Positions 1 to 5,186 of a stretch of 5,186 nt of DNA are shown here, in pieces. The position numbers were made by a program, and so were the translations under genes. Source of the DNA: an uncultured bacterium (GTDB taxonomy: Bacteria > Actinomycetota > Coriobacteriia > Coriobacteriales > Coriobacteriaceae). The stretch covers positions 1 through 5,186 of the forward strand of contig CAJMRP010000132.1 in the NCBI GenBank assembly GCA_905215765.1, written 5' to 3'. The notes under the pieces are model-generated. The model was given only the letters and a program-made list of their open reading frames with translations. It ran no database searches and had not been told where the DNA came from. Every line of letters starts with the position of its first letter. Position 1 is the stretch's first letter.

Positions 1-35
1 GGCAGAGGCCGAGGGTTCGACTCCCTTCGTCTCCA
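1..35 (+). tRNA. 3' part of a tRNA, probably tRNA-Ala (partial; tmRNA possible)
   Basis: The bases fold as the 3' half of a class I tRNA. GGCAG (1-5) fits the 3' anticodon-stem strand, AGGCC (6-10) a five-base variable loop, and GAGGG/CCCTT (11-15 and 23-27) the T stem around the T loop TTCGACT (16-22). The acceptor strand CGTCTCC (28-34) precedes discriminator A35. CCC rather than CCA follows, so the CCA end is not fully encoded. The anticodon lies outside the window, so identity is inferred. The T at acceptor position 70 (base 32) would allow the G3-U70 pair that marks alanine acceptors if the missing 5' end begins GGGGACG. The same acceptor end also occurs in tmRNA (ssrA), which I cannot exclude. 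Bases 1-10 can also form a GGC/GCC mini-hairpin, so a class II tRNA such as Tyr is a weaker option. Confidence 0.72.
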
Positions 36-50
36 CCCTTGGATTTGATA

Positions 51-81
51 AGCCGCTGACATTGTGTCGGCGGCTTTTTTT
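51..81 (+). terminator. Intrinsic terminator of the upstream RNA gene
   Basis: A ten-pair stem, AGCCGCTGAC (51-60) with GTCGGCGGCT (66-75), contains a single T-G wobble and closes a five-base loop (ATTGT). It is followed by six further T residues at 76-81. This is a canonical Rho-independent terminator 15 bases after the end of the tRNA-like gene. It ends only 18 bases before the next start codon, so the downstream gene's leader begins in or beside it. Confidence 0.92.
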
Positions 82-85
82 AAAA

Positions 86-92
86 GAAAGGG
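86..92 (+). promoter_or_regulatory. Ribosome binding site that sets the start at 100
   Basis: GAAAGGG lies 7 bases before the ATG at 100. An in-frame GTG at 64 would add 12 residues, but it sits inside the terminator hairpin with no ribosome binding site, so the ATG at 100 is preferred. Confidence 0.75.
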
Positions 93-99
93 CTATACC

Positions 100-558
100 A
101 TGGCCGAGCTTGAGTCCCAACCATTGTCCGACGAGGAGCGCGCTGAGTTGGAAGAGCTCCGCGCTGAGAAGGCCCGCCGCGAGGCTCGGGAAGAGGCCCG
201 TCGCGAGCGTGAGGAGCTGGCTGCCCTGCGCGCCGAGCGTGCGAAGGCCGAGGAGGTCGCCTCGAACGCCGCATCCGAGCGCAAGCCCGCGCCCGCACCC
301 AAGCCCGCTGCTGCGAAGCCTGCACCTGCCGCGCCCAAACCTCAGCCTAAAAAGGCCGCTCGTCCCAAGTCCGTCGAGCCCAAGCCGAGCCGTGACGAGA
401 TGACCTTTGCCCAGCGCATGGTTACCTCCAAGGAACCTACGGGCGAGAACGAGATCCCTGGCATGGCGCCGGCTCAAAAAATCATCATTGTCCTTGCCCT
501 CATCGCGTTTGTCATCTTTATGGGCTACACGATCCTGACCAGCATGGGCCTGCTCTAA
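100..558 (+). CDS. Hypothetical single-pass membrane protein with charged helical N-terminus and Pro/Ala/Lys-rich linker
   Basis: I do not recognise a family for this 152-residue protein. Three zones are visible. Residues about 10-60 are very rich in Glu, Arg and Ala with some spaced Leu (L17, L20, L40, L43) and look like a long charged helix or weak coiled coil. Residues 62-97 are a low-complexity Pro/Ala/Lys linker. After a short polar stretch (about 98-127), residues 128-147 form one strongly hydrophobic segment, KIIIVLALIAFVIFMGYTIL with K127 at its edge, leaving only about five residues outside. No signal peptide is present, so a tail-anchored topology with a cytoplasmic N-terminus is inferred. 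The gene starts 18 bases after a terminator and ends 84 bases before pncB. Codon use matches its neighbours and the GAAAGGG site is good, so I consider it real. A role in the cell envelope or as a membrane-tethered scaffold would be only a guess. Confidence 0.85.
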   Translation: MAELESQPLSDEERAELEELRAEKARREAREEARREREELAALRAERAKAEEVASNAASERKPAPAPKPAAAKPAPAAPKPQPKKAARPKSVEPKPSRDEMTFAQRMVTSKEPTGENEIPGMAPAQKIIIVLALIAFVIFMGYTILTSMGLL

Positions 559-642
559 CCTATTTGCATCGGGCGTTATGTCCGCATCCTCTGCTCTCGT
601 CTAACCCTCAAATTCTGTACCACACATCCGAAAGGTCGCCCC

Positions 643-2148
643 ATGGCTTTGACCGACATCTCGCATCCCACCGACATTGCAATGCTCACCGATCTGTACG
701 AGCTCACTATGGCCCAGGGCCTGTGGGAGAGCGGCAAGGCCAATGAGCAGGGTTGTTTTACCGCGTTTTACCGCGACCATCCCTTTGGCAGCGCCTATGC
801 CGTCATGTGCGGCACCGCCGAGCTGCCCGAGCTGGTCGAGAACCTGCGCTTTACGCCCGAGGATATCGACTACCTCGCATCGCTTGAGGCCCCGGCCGGC
901 GGCGCGATGTTTAAGTCCGCATTCCTCGACTATCTGCGCGATTTTCGTGCGCATGTAAACATCGACGCCGTGCCCGAGGGCGAGATCGTCTTTCCGCGCG
1001 AGCCCATGGTGCGCGTCACCGGCCCCGCGCTGGAGTGCCAGCTGCTCGAGACGGCGCTGCTCAACATCGTCGGGTTCCAGACGCTTGTCGCCACCAAGAC
1101 GGCGCGCGTGGTGCTCGCCGCTGACGGTCGCCCCGTGGCGGAGTTTGGCCTGCGCCGTGCCCAGGGCCCCGATGGCGGCATGGCCGTTGCCCGTGCGAGC
1201 TACGTGGCGGGCGCCGCAAGCACATCCAACGTGCTTGCGGGTCGCAAATACGGCATCCCTGTTTTTGGCACGCATGCGCACAGCTGGGTGATGAGCTTCG
1301 ATTCCGAGCTCGAGGCCTTCCGCGCCTTTGCCAAGTCGAGCCCCAAGAACTGCACGCTGCTCATCGACACCTATGACGTGCGCGAGGGCTGCGAGCATGC
1401 CATTACGGTTGCCAAGGAGATGGAGGCGGTGGGCGAGCGCCTGTCGGCTATTCGCATCGACTCCGGCGACCTTGCCAAGCTCTCCAAGTATGTTCGCGGC
1501 CGTTTTGATGCCGAGGGCCTGCCCTATGTGGGTATCTCGGTGTCCAACGACCTGGACGAGTACACGATTCAGTCGCTGCTCGACCAGGGCGCGCCCATCG
1601 ATAGCTTTGGCGTGGGTACCAAGCTCGCGACCTGCTACGACCAGCCGGCGCTGGGCGGCGTGTACAAGCTTTCCGCCCGCCGTGCGAGCGAGGCCGACCC
1701 GTGGACGCCGGTGGTCAAGCTCTCCGAGCAGCCCTATAAGCGCACGATCCCGGGCGTACAGCGCGTGCGCCGTTATTACGACGGCTTTGGCGGCCCGGTC
1801 TGCGACATGATCTACGACGAGGACCATCTGGCGGGGGAGGGCGCCGCGCGCGGCAATACCCTCGTGGCCGTGAATGATGCCGCCCTGGTGACCGACGTGT
1901 CCGAACTTGAGTATCGTGAGCTGTTGGTGCCGATCGTGCGCGACGGCAGTGCGGTGGCTCCGCGTGAGAGCATCCAGGACGCGCGCGAGCGCTGTGTTTG
2001 GGCGCTCGATCATCTGGATGCGGCTTTCAAGCGCTTCCTGTATCCGCAGACCTACGTGGTGGGTATGGAACAGGGCCTGGCCCAGGTGCGCGACGAGCTC
2101 GTGCGCAAGAATATGGCCGCGGCCTCGGCTTTCCCCTGGGCAAAATGA
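643..2148 (+). CDS. pncB: Nicotinate phosphoribosyltransferase
   Basis: This 501-residue enzyme joins nicotinate and PRPP, with ATP hydrolysis, to give nicotinate mononucleotide (EC 6.3.4.21). It is the entry step of the Preiss-Handler route to NAD and acts in the cytoplasm. Family motifs appear in order: TDLYELTMAQG (residues 16-26, N-terminal domain), EFGLRRAQG (167-175), SNVLAGRKYGIPVFGTHAHSW (195-215), LLIDTYD (239-245), IRIDSGDL (270-277) and FGVGTKL (322-328). H213 in GTHAHSW corresponds to the conserved histidine that is phosphorylated in this family. Length fits the longer bacterial form. The ATG is 7 bases after GAAAGG (630-635), and the TDLYELT motif follows close to the N-terminus as expected. 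The 84-base gap upstream shows no convincing promoter, terminator or NAD-type operator by eye. Co-transcription with the preceding small gene is possible. No neighbour here is linked to NAD metabolism. Confidence 0.96.
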   Translation: MALTDISHPTDIAMLTDLYELTMAQGLWESGKANEQGCFTAFYRDHPFGSAYAVMCGTAELPELVENLRFTPEDIDYLASLEAPAGGAMFKSAFLDYLRDFRAHVNIDAVPEGEIVFPREPMVRVTGPALECQLLETALLNIVGFQTLVATKTARVVLAADGRPVAEFGLRRAQGPDGGMAVARASYVAGAASTSNVLAGRKYGIPVFGTHAHSWVMSFDSELEAFRAFAKSSPKNCTLLIDTYDVREGCEHAITVAKEMEAVGERLSAIRIDSGDLAKLSKYVRGRFDAEGLPYVGISVSNDLDEYTIQSLLDQGAPIDSFGVGTKLATCYDQPALGGVYKLSARRASEADPWTPVVKLSEQPYKRTIPGVQRVRRYYDGFGGPVCDMIYDEDHLAGEGAARGNTLVAVNDAALVTDVSELEYRELLVPIVRDGSAVAPRESIQDARERCVWALDHLDAAFKRFLYPQTYVVGMEQGLAQVRDELVRKNMAAASAFPWAK

Positions 2149-2155
2149 TTCCTTG

Positions 2156-2189
2156 GGCGGTAGGGGCGAGTCACGCTCCCTTGGCCGCC
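2156..2189 (+). other. Stem-loop in the pncB-proB gap, no U-tract
   Basis: GGCGG (2156-2160) pairs with CCGCC (2185-2189), and inside it AGGGGCG (2162-2168) pairs with CGC-T-CCCT (2174-2181) with one bulged T, leaving the five-base loop AGTCA. The total is about 12 pairs, mostly G-C, with a small internal loop. No T run follows, so it is not a standard intrinsic terminator. It could stabilise the end of pncB mRNA, aid Rho-type termination, or influence proB expression. Confidence 0.45.
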
Positions 2190-2227
2190 AGCTCGGCCGT
2201 TCGCTGAACAGTTGATTGGTTTGACGT

Positions 2228-3355
2228 ATGACGACTTCTTATAAAACGATGGTGGTAAAGATCGGTTCGTCCACGGTGGTGGGCGCCGATGGCAAGGTCA
2301 ACCGCGCCTTTATCGGCGGACTTGCCGATCAAGCCGCAGCGCTGCGCAAGCTCGGCTGGCGTCTGGTCGTGGTGAGCTCGGGCGCTATTGCCTGTGGCTA
2401 TCCCGTGTTGGGCTTCGACCGCAAGCCGGTCGGCGACCTTCCGAGCCTGCAGGCCTGCGCCTCGGCTGGTCAGTGCATCATCTCGTCGGCCTACGACGAG
2501 GAGTTCCATGCGCGCGACCTGCTCACCTCGCTCGTGCTGCTCACGCGTCACGACACGGCGCGTCGCACGTCCTACCTGCACGCGCGCGACGCCCTGCTGC
2601 GTCTGGTGGAGCTGGGCGTGGTGCCGGTCGTCAACGAGAACGACACCGTTACCGTCGACGAGATCAAGTTTGGCGACAACGACACACTGGCGGCGCTCGT
2701 GAGCTGCCTGGTATCTGCCGATCTGTGCGTGACGCTCTCGGACATCGATGGTCTCTATACTGCCAATCCGCATGAGGACCCCACGGCCGAGTTTGTTCCT
2801 GTCGTGCATAAGATCGATGCCAAGATTATTGCCTCGGCGGGCGATTCTTCCACATCGGTGGGCACGGGCGGCATGATTACCAAGATCCGCGCGAGTCGCA
2901 TCCTGATGACGGCGGGCATTCAGAGCGTGATTTGCTCGGGCGAGGAGCCCGATGCGCTCGTGCGCCTCGCCCGCGGCGAGAGCGTGGGCACGCTGTTCGA
3001 TCCGCCGGCGGAGCGTCTGGACATCGCGCCCCGCAAGCTGTGGATCGCGCTGGGCGACAAGGCACATGGGTCGGTGACGGTTGATGATGGTGCTGCGAAG
3101 GCGCTGGTTAGCCGTGGCTCTTCCTTGCTTGCGGTGGGTATTCGCGAGGTCGATGGCCAGTTTGCCGAGGGCGATGTGCTCGATGTGTGCGATCCGAGCG
3201 GTATGGTCGTCGCCCGCGGTATCGCCGAGGCCGATTCGGACGTGCTGGAACTTGCTGCCGGTCGCCGCCAGGACCAGATCGCCAGCAACCGCCTGCTCGC
3301 TAACCTGGCCGAGAAGCCGGCGATACACAGGGATAACTTGATCGTATTTGCATAA
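2228..3355 (+). CDS. proB: Glutamate 5-kinase with C-terminal PUA domain
   Basis: This 375-residue cytoplasmic enzyme phosphorylates L-glutamate to gamma-glutamyl phosphate using ATP (EC 2.7.2.11). It is the first and usually feedback-controlled step of proline synthesis. The amino acid kinase domain shows VVKIGSSTV (residues 9-17, ATP site), VVVSSGAIACG (47-57), ASAGQ (78-82), VVPVVNENDTV (131-141), FGDND (148-152), LSDIDGLYTANP (170-181) and GTGGMITKI (212-220). Residues from about 268 to 345 match a PUA domain, giving the two-domain form typical of bacteria, close to the 367 residues of E. coli ProB. The stop TAA is directly followed by a long terminator hairpin. The start at 2228 is supported by position relative to the first motif, but no Shine-Dalgarno is visible in GTTGATTGGTTTGACGT before it, unlike the other genes here. 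The product feeds ProA, whose gene begins about 1.6 kb downstream on the same strand beyond a divergent peptidase gene. Confidence 0.96.
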   Translation: MTTSYKTMVVKIGSSTVVGADGKVNRAFIGGLADQAAALRKLGWRLVVVSSGAIACGYPVLGFDRKPVGDLPSLQACASAGQCIISSAYDEEFHARDLLTSLVLLTRHDTARRTSYLHARDALLRLVELGVVPVVNENDTVTVDEIKFGDNDTLAALVSCLVSADLCVTLSDIDGLYTANPHEDPTAEFVPVVHKIDAKIIASAGDSSTSVGTGGMITKIRASRILMTAGIQSVICSGEEPDALVRLARGESVGTLFDPPAERLDIAPRKLWIALGDKAHGSVTVDDGAAKALVSRGSSLLAVGIREVDGQFAEGDVLDVCDPSGMVVARGIAEADSDVLELAAGRRQDQIASNRLLANLAEKPAIHRDNLIVFA

Positions 3356-3399
3356 AGAAAGACAGCACTGCGGATCGTTTCCCGCAGCGCTGTCTTTCT
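3356..3399. terminator. Bidirectional terminator hairpin between convergent genes
   Basis: AGAAAGACAGC-A-CTGCGG (3356-3373) pairs with CCGCAG-C-GCTGTCTTTCT (3382-3399). The result is 17 pairs with a single A-C mismatch and an eight-base loop. The stem base is A-rich on one side and T-rich on the other, so each strand's transcript ends in a pyrimidine-rich U-containing arm (TGTCTTTCT on plus, TGTCTTTCTTTATG on minus). It starts one base after the proB stop and serves proB on the plus strand. On the minus strand it would stop transcripts of the peptidase gene after they pass the repeat at 3401-3454. There is no separate long T tract outside the stem. Confidence 0.88.
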
Positions 3400-3400
3400 C

Positions 3401-3454
3401 GTGCCGGCACTTGGGGACGTTCCTTTTGTGCCGGCAGGTGGGGACACTCCTTTG
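3401..3454. repeat. Two tandem imperfect 27-base repeats with TGCCGGCA palindromes
   Basis: Unit 1 (3401-3427) and unit 2 (3428-3454) align without gaps at 22 of 27 positions. Both share GTGCCGGCA at the start, TGGGGAC in the middle and TCCTTT near the end. The first nine bases contain the palindrome TGCCGGCA, which in unit 1 extends to the perfect ten-base palindrome GTGCCGGCAC. The two palindromes (3402-3409 and 3429-3436) can each self-pair or pair with one another across a 19-base loop. Unit 2 ends at the base adjoining the peptidase stop codon. The layout resembles dispersed intergenic palindromic repeats (REP-like). Whether it recurs in the genome cannot be seen here. Confidence 0.8.
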
Positions 3455-4873
3455 TTAGAAGATCCGGCGCAGGTCTCCGCGGTTGAGTGCTTCGTCGAAG
3501 AGGTGCTTGAACACCACGCCGCCGTGCAGGCCGTCGTGCTCGAACTCGTTGGTCACCCAGGCATGCGAGTTGCCCACGCGGCTGAGCGTATCGAGCTGCA
3601 GGCCCGAATCCACGTACATGTCGTCGAAATACACCGCGGCCTGGAGCGGAACTTCGTTGCAGGCCAGGCGCTGCGGGTCGTAGATCTTGTCCCAGCTGGT
3701 GTCTTCCATCAGCAGGTCCATGGCGGGCTTAAACGGCTTAAGCTCGGGCATCTGCTCAAACATCCACGGGAACATGGCCTCGCCGGTAAACATGAGCGGG
3801 CGTGCGAGCGTGTCGAACTCGGCGCGGTGCGCCTTCTCTTCAGCCGCGGCCCAGCCAATGGGCATAGTGTCGCCGTCGGCGTATATGAACTCCTGCAGCG
3901 TCCAGTACAGCGGATTCGTGCGCGTGTTGGTGCGCTCGAAGGCGCGCATCAAAAAGCTGTCGGATACCGAGGAGCCGCAGGTCAGCGTGCCGTCGCCGTC
4001 AACAAAAGCGTGATCGATAATCCAATGCATGCGCTCAAAGCTCGGCTTCATGCCAAAGTCGCTGCCCATGAGCTGTAGACGCTCGACCGTCATCGGCGAG
4101 CCGTCGGGCAGCACGGGCTTCTGGGCCTCGAGCGTATCGGACAGGGCCGCCACGCGTTCGACGTCGGCGGGGTAGCGGTCGTAATACTGCTGAGTTTTAG
4201 CTGCCATGCGCGGGAAGGTGTGCGCGTAGACCTCGCTGGCGCTCGCTGGCACGTGTGGAATGCCGCCGCAGGTAAAGCTTGCCGCCACGCCTTCGGGGAA
4301 GAGCGACAGATAGCTCAACGTCAAAAAGCCGCCGTAGCTCTGGCCGAGCGTGACCCAGGGCTTGCCGCCAAAGCCCACCAGACGCAGGTACTCAAAATCG
4401 CGCACGATGGAGCTGGCGAGGTGGCGCTTGAGGAAGTCGGCCTGCGAGCGTGCTGTATCGGCGCCGGCGGCCGTTGCGCGATCACCCAGTGCCTTGATCG
4501 TGCGTCCGTCCACGCAGCTACTTCGTCCGGTGCCGCGCTGGTCGGGAAGGACCACACGGAAGTGCTTGACGGCCTCCTCGATCCAGCCGTCGCTTGTAGG
4601 CGACAGCGGACGCGGGCTCTCGCCGCCGGGGCCGCCCTGCAAAAACAGGAGCAGCGGCAGATCGTCGTTGATGCGGTCGGGCGCGCAAACCACGCGGTAG
4701 AAGAGCTTGATGCTCTCGGGCGCGCCGGCGATTGGTGCCGGCATAGCGCCGCGGCGCATGGTGCTGCCGACGGCCAGGAGCATCGGCTCCAGGCCGCGCC
4801 AGTCAAGGGGGACGTCGATGCTGTGGTCCTCGACGTAAAGGCCGGGGACGTGGTACGAAGTGATGAGGGCCAT
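3455..4873 (-). CDS. pip: S33-family alpha/beta hydrolase, probable prolyl aminopeptidase
   Basis: The 472-residue product has the hallmarks of proline iminopeptidase (EC 3.4.11.5), which removes N-terminal proline from peptides. Visible elements are LQGGPGG (78-84, oxyanion-hole loop), DQRGTGRS (111-118), the nucleophile elbow GQSYGG (177-182, Ser179), the region YFDDMYVD (415-422) with the likely catalytic Asp (417 or 418), and TNEFEHDGLHGG (441-452) with the likely catalytic His (446, or 450). The length and the YFDDMYV and NEFEHDGL motifs fit the larger actinobacterial-type branch rather than the roughly 310-residue form. No signal peptide is seen, so it is probably cytoplasmic. The ATG at 4873 is chosen because GGAAG lies 6 bases upstream; an ATG at 4954 adds 27 residues of unlikely sequence. 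It converges on proB and diverges from proA, which fits a proline-salvage role. Exact substrate is inferred; another S33 peptidase or esterase activity is possible. Confidence 0.88.
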   Translation of the reverse strand: MALITSYHVPGLYVEDHSIDVPLDWRGLEPMLLAVGSTMRRGAMPAPIAGAPESIKLFYRVVCAPDRINDDLPLLLFLQGGPGGESPRPLSPTSDGWIEEAVKHFRVVLPDQRGTGRSSCVDGRTIKALGDRATAAGADTARSQADFLKRHLASSIVRDFEYLRLVGFGGKPWVTLGQSYGGFLTLSYLSLFPEGVAASFTCGGIPHVPASASEVYAHTFPRMAAKTQQYYDRYPADVERVAALSDTLEAQKPVLPDGSPMTVERLQLMGSDFGMKPSFERMHWIIDHAFVDGDGTLTCGSSVSDSFLMRAFERTNTRTNPLYWTLQEFIYADGDTMPIGWAAAEEKAHRAEFDTLARPLMFTGEAMFPWMFEQMPELKPFKPAMDLLMEDTSWDKIYDPQRLACNEVPLQAAVYFDDMYVDSGLQLDTLSRVGNSHAWVTNEFEHDGLHGGVVFKHLFDEALNRGDLRRIF

Positions 4874-4879
4874 GTGAGT

Positions 4880-4884
4880 CTTCC
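4880..4884 (-). promoter_or_regulatory. Ribosome binding site of the prolyl aminopeptidase gene
   Basis: On the minus strand GGAAG is 6 bases before the ATG at 4873. It supports this start over the in-frame ATG at 4954, which lies in the region where a promoter would be expected. Confidence 0.6.
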
Positions 4885-4911
4885 GTTCGTTGCGGTGTTT
4901 CGGGTTGACCA

Positions 4912-4917
4912 ATTCTA
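4912..4917 (-). promoter_or_regulatory. Candidate -10 element for the peptidase gene
   Basis: TAGAAT on the minus strand matches the TATAAT consensus at five of six bases and would start transcription about 30 bases before the ATG. The upstream -35 region is poor (TTGCGC at a long 19-base spacing), so this is tentative. The plus-strand TTGACC at 4905-4910 adjoins it but has no fitting -10 for proA. Confidence 0.3.
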
Positions 4918-4968
4918 CCGCCGCGGGCGAGGCCATGCGCAAATCGGCTACCATGGTTGCAAACTTCT

Positions 4969-4978
4969 AGGAGAAAGG
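4969..4978 (+). promoter_or_regulatory. Ribosome binding site of proA
   Basis: AGGAGAAAGG precedes the ATG at 4986 by 7 bases. It is the strongest Shine-Dalgarno region in the window and fixes the proA start. Confidence 0.8.
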
Positions 4979-4985
4979 GCCGCCC

Positions 4986-5186
4986 ATGTCGGTCGATATA
5001 GCCACGTATGTCCACGATCTTGCCGTTGCCGCCAAGGCAGCGTCGGCCTCGCTTGCCACGGCGAGCGATGAGCAGCGCCAGGAGGCCGTGCGCGCCATGG
5101 CCGCAGCACTGCGCAACGGTGTCGACTCCATCGTCGCCGCCAACGAGCTCGATATGTCCGCCGCGCGCGATGCGGGTACCTCGGCC
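4986..5186 (+). CDS. proA: Glutamate-5-semialdehyde dehydrogenase, N-terminal part (truncated by the window end)
   Basis: The 67 visible codons are open to the last base. They encode the start of gamma-glutamyl phosphate reductase (EC 1.2.1.41), which reduces the ProB product with NADPH to glutamate-5-semialdehyde in the cytoplasm. Recognisable family features are the N-terminal helix with LAVAAKAASASLA (residues 12-24), the DEQRQEAVRAMAAAL segment (28-42), and IVAANELDMSAARDAG (49-64), which matches the conserved I-x-AN-x-D-x-x-AR-x-AG pattern of ProA. The catalytic cysteine domain lies beyond the window. The start is set by AGGAGAAAGG upstream. The gene is divergent from the peptidase gene with about 110 bases between them. 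Its position beside proB but separated by that gene supports the assignment. Confidence 0.9.
   Translation, partial: MSVDIATYVHDLAVAAKAASASLATASDEQRQEAVRAMAAALRNGVDSIVAANELDMSAARDAGTSA

Noticed and set aside
64..99. GTG start at 64 for the small membrane protein
   Set aside because: It lies in the terminator hairpin, has no ribosome binding site, and ATG 100 has a well-placed GAAAGGG.
559..642. Possible promoter or NAD-type operator before pncB
   Set aside because: TTGCAT at 564-569 has no matching -10 at normal spacing, and no clear inverted repeat is visible.
601..2013. 470-codon open frame on the minus strand opposite pncB
   Set aside because: A high-GC shadow of pncB: its composition is rich in Ala, His, Arg and Gly, no protein family is recognisable, and pncB's motifs are clear on the other strand.
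2171..3328. 385-codon open frame on the minus strand opposite proB
   Set aside because: Antisense shadow of proB with no family motif; it would also overlap the entire kinase gene.
4235..4254. Ten-base tandem CTCGCTGGCG/CTCGCTGGCA inside the peptidase gene
   Set aside because: It merely encodes Ala-Ser repetition (ASAS, residues 210-213) in coding sequence.
4874..4954. 27-residue N-terminal extension of the peptidase from ATG 4954
   Set aside because: ATG 4873 has a GGAAG site at 6 bases, and the extension would cover the likely promoter region with no family-like sequence.
3401..5071. Long plus-strand open frames (3401-4078 and 4220-5071) opposite the peptidase gene
   Set aside because: Both are shadows of the S33 hydrolase, whose catalytic motifs are on the minus strand; the second also runs out of frame into proA.

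Overview
The window is a compact, GC-rich stretch of bacterial chromosome holding housekeeping metabolism. High G+C, the strong third-position G/C bias and the gene families suggest an actinobacterial host. A gut Coriobacteriia such as Collinsella is my best guess, inferred from overall character and not from a marker gene. Every protein gene except proB is preceded by a purine-rich ribosome binding site, mostly GAAAGG about 7-8 bases before ATG.

Layout: (1) Bases 1-35 are the 3' part of a tRNA-like RNA, probably an alanine tRNA (tmRNA is the main alternative), followed by a strong intrinsic terminator at 51-81. (2) 100-558 encodes a 152-residue protein of unknown function with a charged helical N-terminus, a Pro/Ala/Lys-rich linker and one C-terminal membrane segment. 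(3) 643-2148 is pncB, nicotinate phosphoribosyltransferase (NAD salvage). (4) 2228-3355 is proB, glutamate 5-kinase with a C-terminal PUA domain, preceded by a stem-loop without a U-tract and lacking a visible Shine-Dalgarno. (5) A long hairpin at 3356-3399 and an imperfect 27-base tandem repeat at 3401-3454 separate proB from a convergent gene. (6) 3455-4873 on the minus strand encodes an S33 prolyl-aminopeptidase-like alpha/beta hydrolase. (7) A divergent spacer of about 110 bases leads to proA, glutamate-5-semialdehyde dehydrogenase, cut off by the window end.

How the genes fit together: proB and proA catalyse the first two steps of proline synthesis from glutamate. The gene between them, on the opposite strand, probably releases N-terminal proline from peptides. 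The right half therefore looks like a proline-supply locus joining synthesis and peptide salvage, though the opposite orientation means separate transcription. pncB is functionally separate. No phage, CRISPR, insertion sequence or defence system is visible. The least explained items are the small membrane protein with no room for its own promoter after the terminator, the 27-base repeat pair, and the proB leader.
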